The notes under the pieces were generated by a model. That model was not told the DNA's origin. It made no database searches and saw only the letters and a list, made by a program, of their open reading frames with translations. Below are positions 1 to 8,371 of a DNA stretch of 34,770 nucleotides, piece after piece. Within the stretch, counting starts at the first letter, position 1, and each line of letters starts with the position of its first letter. Both the position numbers and the translations under genes were made by a program. This DNA is from Xanthomonas vasicola (GTDB lineage Bacteria; Pseudomonadota; Gammaproteobacteria; Xanthomonadales; Xanthomonadaceae): assembly GCF_000772705.2 (NCBI RefSeq), contig NZ_JSBW02000068.1, positions 1-34,770 of the forward strand, in the 5' to 3' direction.

Positions 1-1
1 G

Positions 2-106
2 CGCTGGCTGCTGCGCTGGATCGCGTTTTTGCGTGCCTGGATGCGGGCGATGGAATGGCCATCCTTTAGCCACGTGCCGCTGTCACAGACGGCACGGGGC
101 GCTTGA
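2..106 (+). CDS. Possible 3' end of an unidentified upstream gene (partial)
   Basis: An open frame runs in from the left edge and stops with TGA at 104-106, giving about 34 residues rich in Trp, Arg and Met. Third codon positions are strongly G/C, as in real genes here, which favours this frame over the one that stops at 67-69. I recognise no family from so short a tail, and the segment could also be non-coding. In xanthomonads, flagellar regulators commonly lie on this side of fliE, but nothing visible proves that here. Confidence 0.25.
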   Translation, partial: RWLLRWIAFLRAWMRAMEWPSFSHVPLSQTARGA

Positions 107-212
107 AGGGGATTTTTCAGGGACAACCAGTTAGCTTCATTCGAAAGCTGAGCTGGCCGAGTGTGCGGTGCCCTCGCCGCTCGCGGGACACGCCGTGAAC
201 ACTTCACCCTGT

Positions 213-248
213 GGGACCGTTGGCGGCATCCATGCCGCCAACGGTCCC
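213..248. repeat. Perfect 17-bp-stem palindrome, REP-like
   Basis: Positions 213-229 pair without mismatch with 232-248 across a 2-base loop. The core is TTGGCGGCAT facing ATGCCGCCAA. No T-run follows, so it does not look like an intrinsic terminator. The same core returns at 431-454, which suggests a dispersed palindromic repeat. Confidence 0.75.
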
Positions 249-430
249 GCAATCGGCAAGGACACCGCACCAGACACTTGGTCGGCAGTTCTCATGTGCG
301 AACGCGGTGCGGCTTCACTTGGGCGCAGCAGGCGACCGCAGCTAGTCACATAGCCAGCGAACGTTGCCTATCGCTTGCAAAGACACAACGACCATCTCGA
401 CTGGTGGTTGCCCGCTCACCGGCGCGGGAC

Positions 431-454
431 CTTGGCGGCATGGATGCCGCCAAG
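431..454. repeat. Second copy of the GGCGGCAT palindrome
   Basis: CTTGGCGGCAT (431-441) pairs with ATGCCGCCAAG (444-454) across a GG loop. The core is the same as in the palindrome at 213-248 but with the opposite loop bases and a shorter stem. Confidence 0.7.
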
Positions 455-734
455 AAACTTACAAGGACGTACTTGCAGCGTGTCTCGCGATGGTGGGCGG
501 GCAAAGACCCTGCAAATAAGCGGCAGAGCAGTCGCTCTCCACCAGACAGGCCTGCATCTTGCTAGACAAGCTGGCTGAACAGGCCGGCGCCCTGTCGACA
601 GCACCTTGCCGACAAATGTCCGACTCTTGAGTAGGCGCCAAGCTCACCAGCGCAGAGAAAACTGCGGCGGTGTAGTTCCTCGCAGCCCAGCCACAGCAAC
701 CCACCCCGCCCTACGCCGGAATCCCGGCGCCATT

Positions 735-752
735 TCGGCACGCCGCTTGCAT
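735..752 (+). promoter_or_regulatory. Sigma-54 promoter of the fliE operon
   Basis: CGGCACG-N4-TTGCA matches the sigma-54 consensus (TGGCACG-N4-TTGCW). GG lies at 737-738 and GC at 749-750 with exactly 10 bases between. Transcription would start near 762, leaving a 23-base leader before the fliE ATG at 785. Family knowledge: early flagellar genes in Xanthomonas depend on RpoN and the enhancer-binding protein FleQ. Confidence 0.85.
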
Positions 753-784
753 CGGTGTGGATGCCTCCCTGGCTGACCGCACCC

Positions 785-1156
785 ATGAGCGACTCCGTTA
801 CCTCCATCCTCTCGCAGATCCGCAGCTACCAGACGCAGATGGGCCAAGGCCCGATGGGCGCGGTGGGCGATGCGGCGCGCGGCAATCAGATCCAGGGGCT
901 GGCCGGCGCACAGGGAACACCGGCGACCCAGGCACCAAGCTTCAGCGAGACCTTGCGCGGCGCCATCGGCGGCGTCAACGAGGCCCAGCAGAAGGCCGGC
1001 GCCCTCTCCAAAGCATTCGAAATGGGCGACCCCAGTGCCGATCTGGCACGGGTCATGGTCGCCTCCCAGCAGTCCCAGGTGGCCTTCCGCGCCACCGTGG
1101 AAGTCCGCAACCGTCTCGTCCAGGCTTATCAGGACGTCATGAACATGCCGCTGTAA
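785..1156 (+). CDS. fliE: Flagellar hook-basal body complex protein FliE
   Basis: FliE joins the MS ring to the rod and is among the first substrates of the flagellar export apparatus. The 123-residue product has the usual FliE size and ends in the conserved C-terminal region (SFSETLRGAIGGVNEAQ, then ARVMVASQQSQVAFRATVEVR, closing YQDVMNMPL), roughly residues 54-123. An in-frame start exists at 755, but the sigma-54 promoter predicts transcription from about 762, so the ATG at 785 is preferred. It is the first gene of fliEFGHIJK; fliF begins 13 bases after its stop. No strong Shine-Dalgarno sequence is visible before the ATG. Confidence 0.95.
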   Translation: MSDSVTSILSQIRSYQTQMGQGPMGAVGDAARGNQIQGLAGAQGTPATQAPSFSETLRGAIGGVNEAQQKAGALSKAFEMGDPSADLARVMVASQQSQVAFRATVEVRNRLVQAYQDVMNMPL

Positions 1157-1169
1157 AGGTTGACGACAC

Positions 1170-2894
1170 ATGGCACTCGCGATCAGCAAGGAAAACATGA
1201 ACCAGAACGCCGAAAAGGCGGGGCAATGGTTCGACCGTGTCCGCAGCCTGCAGATCACCCGCAAGCTGACCATGATGGCGATGATCGCCCTCGCGGTGGC
1301 GGCCGGTCTGGCGGTGTTCTTCTGGTCGCAGAAGCCGGGCTATCAGTCGCTGTACACCGGCCTGGATGAAAAGGGCAATGCCGAAGCGGCCGACCTGCTG
1401 CGCACCGCGCAGATCCCCTACAAGATCGACCAGGGTACCGGCGCCATTTCGGTACCGCAGGACCGTCTGTACGACGCCCGTCTGAAGCTGGCTGGCTCCG
1501 GCCTCACCGGCAAGGAAACCGGTGGCGGCTTCGAACTGATGGAAAAGGACCCGGGTTTCGGCGTCAGCCAGTTCGTGGAAAACGCCCGTTACCAGCACGC
1601 ACTGGAAACCGAACTCTCGCGCACCATCAGCACCCTGCGCCCGGTCCGCGAGGCCCGTGTGCACCTGGCTATTCCCAAGCCCAGCGCCTTCACCCGCCAG
1701 CGCGATGTGGCCAGCGCCTCGGTGGTGCTGGAACTGCGCGGCGGCCAAGGCCTGGAGCGTAACCAGGTCGATGCCATCGTCAATCTGGTGGCCTCCAGCA
1801 TCCCGGACATGACCCCCGAACGCGTCACCGTGGTCGACCAGAGCGGCCGCATGCTCTCCATCGCCGACCCGAATAGCGACGCTGCCCAGCACGCCGCCCA
1901 GTTCGAACAGGTGCGCCGCCAGGAAAGCTCCTACAACCAGCGCATCCGCGAGCTGCTGGAGCCGATGACCGGCCCGGGCCGGGTCAATCCGGAAACCAGC
2001 GTGGACATGGATTTCTCGGTGGTCGAAGAAGCGCGCGAGCTCTACAACGGCGAGCCGGCCAAGCTGCGCAGCGAACAGGTCAACGACACCAGCACCACGG
2101 CCACCGGCCCGCAGGGCCCTCCGGGTGCCACCAGCAACAGCCCCGGCCAGCCGCCGGCGCCGGCCGCCGCAGGCGCACCGGGCACCCCGGCTGCCGCAAA
2201 TGGCCAGGCCACCGCAGCGGCCGCGCCGACCGAAAGTTCCAAGAGCGCCACCCGTAACTACGAATTGGACCGAACCTTGCAACACACCCGCCAGCCGGCC
2301 GGTCGCATCAAGCGCGTCTCGGTGGCGGTGCTGCTGGACAACGTCCCGCGCCCCGGCGCCAAGGGCAAGATGGTGGAACAGCCGCTCACCGCTGCCGAGC
2401 TGACCCGTATCGAAGGCCTGGTCAAGCAGGCAGTGGGCTTCGATGCGGCACGCGGCGACACGGTGTCGGTGATGAATGCCCCGTTCGTACGTGAAGCGGT
2501 GGCCGGTGAAGAAGGTCCGAAGTGGTGGGAAGATCCGCGCGTGCAGAACGGTCTGCGCTTGCTGGTCGGTGCGGTGGTGGTGCTGGCGCTGCTGTTCGGT
2601 GTGGTGCGCCCCACCCTGCGTCAGCTCACCGGCGTGACCGCGGTCAAGGACAAGCAAGGCAAGGCTGGCAAGGATGGCACTCCACAGAGCGCCGATGTGC
2701 GGATGGTCGATGAAGACGATGAACTGCTGCCCCACATGGGCGAGGACACCGCCAGCATCGGGCAGGACCGCAAGACCCCGATCGCCCTGCCGGACGCTTA
2801 CGAAGAACGCATGCGTGTTGCGCGCGAAGCAGTTAAAGCCGATTCAAAACGTGTTGCACAAGTCGTAAAGGGATGGGTTGCCAGTGAAGCCTGA
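1170..2894 (+). CDS. fliF: Flagellar MS-ring protein FliF
   Basis: FliF forms the MS ring in the inner membrane, around the export gate and above the switch complex. The 574-residue product has a first membrane helix at about residues 33-52, the YscJ/FliF ring-building region (SLYTGLDEKGNAEAADLL, AISVPQDRLYDARLKLAGSG) and a long periplasmic part. A Pro/Ala/Gly-rich insert follows at about 316-355. A second helix lies at about 461-479, and the acidic C-terminal tail is the part that binds FliG in this family. A second ATG at 1197 is preceded by AAGGAA and would shorten the protein by 9 residues; the start is open between the two. The end overlaps fliG. Confidence 0.97.
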   Translation: MALAISKENMNQNAEKAGQWFDRVRSLQITRKLTMMAMIALAVAAGLAVFFWSQKPGYQSLYTGLDEKGNAEAADLLRTAQIPYKIDQGTGAISVPQDRLYDARLKLAGSGLTGKETGGGFELMEKDPGFGVSQFVENARYQHALETELSRTISTLRPVREARVHLAIPKPSAFTRQRDVASASVVLELRGGQGLERNQVDAIVNLVASSIPDMTPERVTVVDQSGRMLSIADPNSDAAQHAAQFEQVRRQESSYNQRIRELLEPMTGPGRVNPETSVDMDFSVVEEARELYNGEPAKLRSEQVNDTSTTATGPQGPPGATSNSPGQPPAPAAAGAPGTPAAANGQATAAAAPTESSKSATRNYELDRTLQHTRQPAGRIKRVSVAVLLDNVPRPGAKGKMVEQPLTAAELTRIEGLVKQAVGFDAARGDTVSVMNAPFVREAVAGEEGPKWWEDPRVQNGLRLLVGAVVVLALLFGVVRPTLRQLTGVTAVKDKQGKAGKDGTPQSADVRMVDEDDELLPHMGEDTASIGQDRKTPIALPDAYEERMRVAREAVKADSKRVAQVVKGWVASEA

Positions 2895-3894
2895 AGCAGA
2901 ACCGATGAGTGGCGTGCAGCGTGCTGCGGTGTTGTTGCTGTCGCTTGGGGAAAGCGACGCCGCCGAAGTGCTCAAGCACATGGACCCGAAGGAGGTGCAG
3001 AAGATCGGCATCGCCATGGCCACCATGACCGGCATCTCGCGCGACCAGGTCGAAAAGGTGATGGACGACTTCAACGGCGAACTGGCCGGCAAGACCTCGC
3101 TGGGCGTGGGCGCCGACGACTACATTCGCAACGTGCTGATCCAGGCGCTGGGCGCCGACAAGGCCGGTGGCCTGATCGACCGCATCCTGCTGGGCCGCAA
3201 CACCACCGGTCTGGACACCTTGAAGTGGATGGACCCGCGCGCGGTCGCCGACCTGGTGCGCAACGAACACCCGCAGATTATCGCCATCGTCATGGCGCAT
3301 CTGGACAGCGACCAGGCCGCCGAGGCGCTGAAGCTGCTGCCCGAGCGCACCCGCGCCGACGTGCTGCTGCGCATCGCCACGCTGGACGGCATTCCGCCGA
3401 ATGCGCTGAGCGAGCTCAACGACATCATGGAGCGTCAGTTTGCCGGCAACCAGAACCTCAAATCGTCCAACGTGGGCGGCATCAAGGTGGCGGCCAACAT
3501 CCTCAACTTCCTGGACACCGGCGCCGACCAAGGCGTGCTGGGCGAGATCGGCAAGATCGACGCCGACCTGGCCGGCAAGATCCAGGACCTGATGTTCGTG
3601 TTCGACAACCTGGTGGACCTGGACGACCGCGGCCTGCAGACGCTGCTGCGCGAAGTCTCTGGCGAGCGCCTGGGCCTTGCCCTGCGCGGCGCCGACGTCA
3701 AGGTGCGCGAAAAGATCACCCGCAACATGTCCCAGCGCGCAGCCGAAATCCTGCTCGAAGACATGGAAGCGCGCGGCCCGGTGCGCCTTGCCGACGTGGA
3801 AGCGGCGCAGAAAGAAATCCTCACCATCGTCCGCCGCCTGGCTGACGAAGGCGCCATCAGCCTGGGCGGCGCCGGTGCCGAGGCCATGGTATGA
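2878..3894 (+). CDS. fliG: Flagellar motor switch protein FliG
   Basis: FliG is the rotor protein that contacts the stator and sets torque and direction; it binds FliF at its N-terminus and FliM in its middle domain. The product is 338 residues, close to the family norm, with the N-terminal domain opening VQRAAVLLLSLGE. The middle domain contains EHPQIIAIVMAHL, and the C-terminal torque domain contains MFVFDNLVDLDDRGLQTLLR, with the expected alternating charges. The frame opens with TTG at 2878, 6 bases after AAAGGG; GTG at 2884 and ATG at 2905 are alternatives. The TTG start overlaps fliF by 17 bases and gives an N-terminal tail like that of related FliG proteins. Confidence 0.95.
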   Translation: MPVKPEAEPMSGVQRAAVLLLSLGESDAAEVLKHMDPKEVQKIGIAMATMTGISRDQVEKVMDDFNGELAGKTSLGVGADDYIRNVLIQALGADKAGGLIDRILLGRNTTGLDTLKWMDPRAVADLVRNEHPQIIAIVMAHLDSDQAAEALKLLPERTRADVLLRIATLDGIPPNALSELNDIMERQFAGNQNLKSSNVGGIKVAANILNFLDTGADQGVLGEIGKIDADLAGKIQDLMFVFDNLVDLDDRGLQTLLREVSGERLGLALRGADVKVREKITRNMSQRAAEILLEDMEARGPVRLADVEAAQKEILTIVRRLADEGAISLGGAGAEAMV

Positions 3895-4511
3895 ACGATG
3901 TGGTCACCCGCTGGCTGGCCCCGGACCTGCACCTGGCGGCGGCTGCGCCGGAAGCCGAATTCGACGAACCGGCCGTTTATGAGCCGGTGCTGCGTCCGCC
4001 GACCCTGGAAGAGATCCAGGCCATCGAAGACGCCGCTCAGCAGGAAGGTTTCGCGCGCGGGCATGCCGAAGGTTTTGCCCAGGGCCAGGCGGAAGTACGC
4101 CGCCTGACCGCGCAGATCGACGGCATCCTGGACAACTTCACTCGCCCGTTGGCGCGGCTGGAAAACGAAGTGGTCGGCGCACTCGGCGAGCTGGCCGTGC
4201 GCATCGCCGGCCAGTTGGTCGGGCGTGCCTATCAGGCCGACCCGCAGTTGCTGGCCGAACTGGTCGGCGAGGCGGTCGATGCCGTCGGCGGTGCCGGCCG
4301 CGAAGTCGAAGTACGCCTGCACCCGGACGACATCACCGCGCTGCTGCCGCATCTGGCGCCCAGCAGCAGCACCCGCGTGGCCGCGGACATGAGCCTGAGC
4401 CGCGGCGACCTGCGCGTGCACGCCGAAAGCGTGCGCATCGACGGCACCCTGGATGCACGCCTGCGCGCCGCGCTGGAGACAGTCATGCGCAAATCCGGAG
4501 CGGGCCTGTGA
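3891..4511 (+). CDS. fliH: Flagellar export ATPase regulator FliH
   Basis: FliH is a cytoplasmic stator-like protein that dimerises, binds and restrains the FliI ATPase, and docks it to the export gate. The 206-residue product has the family's central GxxxG-like repeat region (AQQEGFARGHAEGFAQGQAE, about residues 48-67). The conserved C-terminal half follows (LAVRIAGQLVGRAYQADPQL, then EVEVRLHPDDI). The ATG overlaps the fliG stop in an ATGA, and the stop overlaps the fliI GTG, so translation of the three genes is probably coupled. Confidence 0.92.
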   Translation: MNDVVTRWLAPDLHLAAAAPEAEFDEPAVYEPVLRPPTLEEIQAIEDAAQQEGFARGHAEGFAQGQAEVRRLTAQIDGILDNFTRPLARLENEVVGALGELAVRIAGQLVGRAYQADPQLLAELVGEAVDAVGGAGREVEVRLHPDDITALLPHLAPSSSTRVAADMSLSRGDLRVHAESVRIDGTLDARLRAALETVMRKSGAGL

Positions 4512-5884
4512 GCGCCCTGTTCGGTGCCACCCCGGCCGATTGGCTGGATGCGCGCAATCTGCGCCTGGCCACCCGCCTGGGCACGCTGGGCCTTGAGCCC
4601 ACTGCCGGCCGCACCCTGATCCGTGAAGGCATCCTGCGCCGCGCAGTCGGCCTGACCCTGGAAGCCACCGGCTGCGAAGCGCCGATGGGCGCCACCTGCA
4701 AGGTCGAAGTCGACGGCGGCTGGGTCGATGCCGAAGTGGTCGGCTTCGCCGGCGAACGCACCTATCTGATGCCCAGCGCCGAACTGCACGGCCTGCTGCC
4801 GAATGCGCGCGTGGTGCCCTCGCGGCGCCGCGGCGGCGTGGAAGTGGGCGAAGGCCTGCTCGGCCGTGTCATCGACAGCGACGGCACCCCGCTGGATGGC
4901 AAGGGCCCGATCCGCGCCGAAGGCAGCGTCGGCATGGCCGGCGTGTCGATCAACCCGCTGGCGCGCGAACCCATCACCACCTCGCTGGACGTCGGCGTGC
5001 GCGCCATCAACGCCATGCTGCCGATCGGCCGCGGCCAGCGCGTGGGCCTGTTCGCCGGTTCGGGCGTCGGTAAATCGACGCTGCTTGGCATGATGACCCG
5101 TTTCACCTCGGCCGACGTGATCGTGGTCGGGCTGATCGGCGAACGTGGCCGCGAAGTGCGCGATTTCGTCGAAACCACGCTGGGCGAAGAAGGCCTGCGC
5201 CGCGCCGTTGTGGTGGCCGCCCCGGCCGACCGCCCGCCGTTGGCGCGTCTGCACGGCGCCTACCGCGCCACAGCCATTGCCGAATGGTTCCGCGACCAGG
5301 GTTTGAACGTCTTGCTGCTGATGGATTCGCTGACCCGCTTCGCCCAGGCGCAGCGCGAGATCGGCCTGTCGGTTGGCGAGCCGCCGACCACCCGCGGCTA
5401 CCCGCCGTCGGTGTTCGCCAAATTGCCGGCGCTGGTGGAACGGGCCGGCAACGGCGCCAAGGGCCGCGGGTCGATCACCGCGTTCTACACCGTATTGACC
5501 GAAGGCGACGACCCGCAAGACCCGATCGCCGACGCCGCCCGCGCCATCCTGGACGGCCACATTCTGCTCTCGCGTCGGGTTGCCGACAGCGGCCTGTACC
5601 CGGCTATCGACCTGGAATCCTCGGTCAGCCGCGTGGTGCAGGACATCGCCGACGACACCTGGCGCCTGCGCATCCGCAAGCTCAAGCGGCTGCTCTCGGC
5701 CTACACCGCCAACCGCGACCTGATCGCCATCGGCGCCTACCAGCGCGGCAGCGACCCAGCCACCGACGAAGCGTTGGCGCGCTGGCCGGAAATCGTCGAA
5801 TTCCTTGGGCAGGACGTGCACAAGGCATCGCTCCTGAGCGACAGCCTGTCCGCGCTGCAGCAGCTGGTCGAACCCGAGAATTAA
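4508..5884 (+). CDS. fliI: Flagellum-specific export ATPase FliI
   Basis: FliI hydrolyses ATP to help load export substrates at the base of the flagellar type III apparatus; it resembles the F1 beta subunit. The 458-residue product carries a Walker A motif GSGVGKST at about residues 184-191, Walker B at LLLMDSLTRFAQAQREI, and the conserved GRGSITAFYTVLTEGDD segment that separates this family from V/F ATPases. The start is GTG at 4508, sharing four bases with the fliH stop. Length and motifs are intact, so the enzyme should be functional. Confidence 0.97.
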   Translation: MSALFGATPADWLDARNLRLATRLGTLGLEPTAGRTLIREGILRRAVGLTLEATGCEAPMGATCKVEVDGGWVDAEVVGFAGERTYLMPSAELHGLLPNARVVPSRRRGGVEVGEGLLGRVIDSDGTPLDGKGPIRAEGSVGMAGVSINPLAREPITTSLDVGVRAINAMLPIGRGQRVGLFAGSGVGKSTLLGMMTRFTSADVIVVGLIGERGREVRDFVETTLGEEGLRRAVVVAAPADRPPLARLHGAYRATAIAEWFRDQGLNVLLLMDSLTRFAQAQREIGLSVGEPPTTRGYPPSVFAKLPALVERAGNGAKGRGSITAFYTVLTEGDDPQDPIADAARAILDGHILLSRRVADSGLYPAIDLESSVSRVVQDIADDTWRLRIRKLKRLLSAYTANRDLIAIGAYQRGSDPATDEALARWPEIVEFLGQDVHKASLLSDSLSALQQLVEPEN

Positions 5885-5887
5885 TTC

Positions 5888-6343
5888 ATGATGCAGTCCA
5901 AACGGATCGACCCATTACTGCGCCGCGCGCAGGAACAGGAAGACAAGGTCGCTCGTGACCTGGCCGAGCGCCAACGCACCCTGGAAACCCACCAGTCGCG
6001 CCTGGAAGAGCTGCGCCGCTATGCCGAGGAATACGCCAACAGCCAGATGGCCGGCACCAGCGCGGTTGCGCTGACCAACCGCCGCGCATTTCTGGACCGT
6101 CTGGACAGCGCCGTGCTGCAGCAGGCACAGACCGTGCAAAGCAACATCGCCAAGGTCGAAGCAGAGCGTACCCGCCTGCTGCTGGCCAGCCGCGAAAAAC
6201 AGGTGCTGGAGCAATTGGCCGCCAGCTACCGCGCCCAGGAAAACAAAGTGATCGAACGCCGCGACCAGCGTGAGATGGACGACCTCGGCGCGCGTCGTTC
6301 GCGACTGGCCCGTAGCCAAGATACACACGGAGAATCCGCATGA
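5888..6343 (+). CDS. fliJ: Flagellar export chaperone FliJ
   Basis: FliJ is a small coiled-coil protein that sits in the FliI hexamer like the F1 gamma stalk, links ATP hydrolysis to the gate, and recycles export chaperones. The 151-residue product is almost wholly charged helix: long heptad-like stretches rich in Glu, Arg, Gln and Leu (RRAQEQEDKVARDLAERQRT; KVEAERTRLLLASREKQVLE), without membrane segments. It begins 3 bases after fliI; ATG codons at 5888 and 5891 are both possible. Its stop overlaps the fliK start in an ATGA. The call rests on coiled-coil character and position more than on invariant residues. Confidence 0.9.
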   Translation: MMQSKRIDPLLRRAQEQEDKVARDLAERQRTLETHQSRLEELRRYAEEYANSQMAGTSAVALTNRRAFLDRLDSAVLQQAQTVQSNIAKVEAERTRLLLASREKQVLEQLAASYRAQENKVIERRDQREMDDLGARRSRLARSQDTHGESA

Positions 6344-7644
6344 ACCCCTTGTCCGCCTTCGCCGCCGGCCTAGGCGCGCTTGCCGGCACCGGCAAGAAAT
6401 CCAGTTACAGCGACCCCTCGTCCGAACCGGATGCAGGCCAGGACCAGTTCGCGCGCATGCTCAATCCGGCCAACACGCCGCATCAGGCCCCGCCGCAGGC
6501 GCCCGAGCGCGTGCCCGCCAAGCAGGCCGCACCCAAGTCCAATCAGTCCGACAACAATCGCAACGACGAAGACAACCACGACGACGCGACCGGCGATGCC
6601 ACCGCACGGCCGCGGGCGCAGGACGGCGATGCCAAGCCGGCCCAGTCCGGCGCCGCCAAGGACGCGGCGGCTTCCGACAAAAGCACCGCGGCCGCTACCA
6701 GCAAGACCGGCAAAAACACCAAAACCGCCACCGCTGCGGCCAGCGAAGACGCGTCAACAGAGGCAGCAGCTGCATCGGCGACCGACGCCGGTTGGCCGCC
6801 CGCGGGCCTGGGCGGCTTCGGCATGGGCTTGCTGGCGCAGGCGCTACCGGGCGGCGATGTGCTGGCTGCCGCAGCTGCGGCGCTGACTGCCAGCATGGCC
6901 GGCGCAGCCAACGCCGTGGCAACGGCCACCGCACTGCCTACCGATGCAACCGCAGCAAACGCCACCGCCAGCGCGGGTACCGCCCTGCCCGCGCTGGGCG
7001 CTCTGGTGCCGGCCGCTGCTGCAGGCGCCAAACCCACCTCGACCACCGCCGTGAGCGGCGACGCGCAGACCGCCGCGCTGATGGGCATGGCCGCCAAGGC
7101 GCTGGAACCGGCTGCCGATGACAGCGCCGCCACGGCAGCGCCGGACGCACCGGCGTTCGTGCTGCCGACCACCACCGCGCCGGCGCTCACCCGCCTGCAG
7201 GACGCCGCACCCATCTTCAGCGCCTCGCCCACCCCCACCCCGGATCTGGGCAGCGACAACTTCGACGATGCCATCGGCGCACGCATGAGTTGGCTGGCGG
7301 ACCAGAAGATCGGCCATGCCCATATCAAGGTCACCCCGAACGAGATGGGCCCGGTCGAGGTGCGTCTGCATCTGGACGGCGACAAGGTCAACGCCAGCTT
7401 CACCGCCGCCAATGCCGATACCCGCCAGGCGCTGGAACAAAGTCTGCCGCGGTTGCGCGAAATGCTCGGCCAGAATGGCTTCCAGCTGGGCCAGGCCGAT
7501 GTTGGCCAGCAACAGCAGAACCCGTCCGGCAATCGCACTGGCGGCAATGGCAACGGAAATGGCCTCACTCTGGACGATAGCCCGCCCGTCGGAATTCCGT
7601 CGGTGGTGTTACGCCAGCGTGGATTGCTGGACGCCTACGCCTGA
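6340..7644 (+). CDS. fliK: Flagellar hook-length control protein FliK
   Basis: FliK is exported during hook assembly, measures hook length, and switches export specificity through FlhB. The 434-residue product has a low-complexity N-terminal two thirds rich in Ala, Thr, Asp and Pro, as usual for the ruler part. The conserved C-terminal domain (about residues 305-400) includes the family hallmark MGPVEVRLHLDGDKVNASFTA and then LPRLREMLGQNGFQLGQADV. It is the last gene of the fliE unit; a hairpin and an intrinsic terminator follow. Confidence 0.95.
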   Translation: MNPLSAFAAGLGALAGTGKKSSYSDPSSEPDAGQDQFARMLNPANTPHQAPPQAPERVPAKQAAPKSNQSDNNRNDEDNHDDATGDATARPRAQDGDAKPAQSGAAKDAAASDKSTAAATSKTGKNTKTATAAASEDASTEAAAASATDAGWPPAGLGGFGMGLLAQALPGGDVLAAAAAALTASMAGAANAVATATALPTDATAANATASAGTALPALGALVPAAAAGAKPTSTTAVSGDAQTAALMGMAAKALEPAADDSAATAAPDAPAFVLPTTTAPALTRLQDAAPIFSASPTPTPDLGSDNFDDAIGARMSWLADQKIGHAHIKVTPNEMGPVEVRLHLDGDKVNASFTAANADTRQALEQSLPRLREMLGQNGFQLGQADVGQQQQNPSGNRTGGNGNGNGLTLDDSPPVGIPSVVLRQRGLLDAYA

Positions 7645-7650
7645 GCTTAC

Positions 7651-7670
7651 GCGCCGGGCACGCCCGGCGC
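7651..7670 (+). repeat. Strong GC hairpin just after fliK
   Basis: GCGCCGGGC (7651-7659) pairs perfectly with GCCCGGCGC (7662-7670) across a 2-base loop, 6 bases after the fliK stop. No T-run follows, so on its own it is more likely an RNA 3'-end stabiliser or pause site than a full terminator. Confidence 0.6.
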
Positions 7671-7714
7671 AGTTGAAAAACGCGCCTCGGCTGAGTGCCG
7701 ATGACGCCCCTTCA

Positions 7715-7745
7715 CCCTCGCAGCACAAGGCTTGCGGGGGTTTTT
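7715..7745 (+). terminator. Intrinsic terminator of the fliE-fliK unit
   Basis: CCCTCGCA (7715-7722) pairs with TGCGGGGG (7733-7740), one G-T wobble included, and TTTTT follows at 7741-7745. It lies between fliK and the fliL sigma-54 promoter, so it separates two transcription units. Confidence 0.75.
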
Positions 7746-7784
7746 CGGTTTCCACAGCGCCTGCGCCAGGAAACCGACGCCGTT

Positions 7785-7802
7785 TTGGCATGCCAATTGC
7801 AT
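7785..7802 (+). promoter_or_regulatory. Sigma-54 promoter of the fliL operon
   Basis: TGGCATG-N4-TTGCA is an almost ideal -24/-12 element: GG at 7787-7788, GC at 7799-7800, 10 bases between. The start of transcription would be near 7812, 22 bases before the GTG chosen for fliL. Confidence 0.9.
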
Positions 7803-7833
7803 CGACAGGGTGAGCATTCCCCTGGAGCACACT

Positions 7834-8361
7834 GTGGCAGCGGCCGAAAAACCCAAGAAAACCGAAGACAAAGACGACAAGGGCGAGAAGAAGAAGGGCG
7901 GCAAGAAGCCCATTCTGCTGGTCGCCATCGGCGTGGTGGTGCTGGCGGCTGCCGGCGGCGGCGCCTGGTTCTTCTTCGGCCACAAGGACGATGAAAAAGG
8001 CGGCAAGCACGCCGCGCCCAAGGTCGCCGAAGTGCCCAAGCCGGCGCAGTACTTCCCGATGGACCCGGCAATCGTGGTCAACCTGGCCGATCCCGGCGAT
8101 GGCCCGCAGTACCTGCAGGTCGAAGTGCAGCTGGTCACCCGTGACCCGGAAGAGCTCAAGCTCATTACCGAGAACGCCCCGGCCATCCGTGCGCACCTGT
8201 TGATGCTGCTGTCGCAGACCAAGGCCACCGACGTTGCCGACCTGGCCGGCAAGCAGAAGCTGCAGAAGGCCGCATTGGCCGAAGCGCAGAAGGTCATGAC
8301 CAGCGAGACCGGAAAGAAGTGCGTCGAAGAATTGCTGTTCACCAGTTTCGTTACTCAGTAA
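7834..8361 (+). CDS. fliL: Flagellar basal body-associated protein FliL
   Basis: FliL is an inner-membrane protein near the stator that supports motor torque. The 175-residue product has a Lys/Asp-rich cytoplasmic start, one membrane helix at about residues 26-48 (ILLVAIGVVVLAAAGGGAWF) and a periplasmic domain with the family pattern YFPMDPAIVVNLADP, LQVEVQLVTRD and CVEELLFTSFVTQ at the end. The frame is open from 7732, but the sigma-54 promoter lies inside that extension. The GTG at 7834, preceded by GGAG, is therefore the likely start. It is first in fliLMNOP. Confidence 0.93.
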   Translation: MAAAEKPKKTEDKDDKGEKKKGGKKPILLVAIGVVVLAAAGGGAWFFFGHKDDEKGGKHAAPKVAEVPKPAQYFPMDPAIVVNLADPGDGPQYLQVEVQLVTRDPEELKLITENAPAIRAHLLMLLSQTKATDVADLAGKQKLQKAALAEAQKVMTSETGKKCVEELLFTSFVTQ

Positions 8362-8371
8362 GGCCCGCCCC

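Larger units (their letters stand above)
107..784. other. Long intergenic region upstream of fliE
   Basis: About 680 bases without a convincing gene. Short frames on both strands lack family resemblance and cross palindromes, so I treat them as chance. The region holds two related palindromes (213-248 and 431-454) and, near its end, the sigma-54 promoter of fliE. An activator such as FleQ could bind here, but I see no site I can name. Confidence 0.7.

Noticed and set aside
1137..5821. Long minus-strand open frames, such as 1137-2735 and 4232-5821 (over 500 codons each)
   Set aside because: They lie opposite fliF, fliH and fliI and translate to His/Gln/Arg/Ala-rich sequence typical of the antisense of high-GC genes; no family resemblance.
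7732..7833. An upstream start for fliL
   Set aside because: The sigma-54 promoter lies inside this extension, so it would not be transcribed from that promoter.
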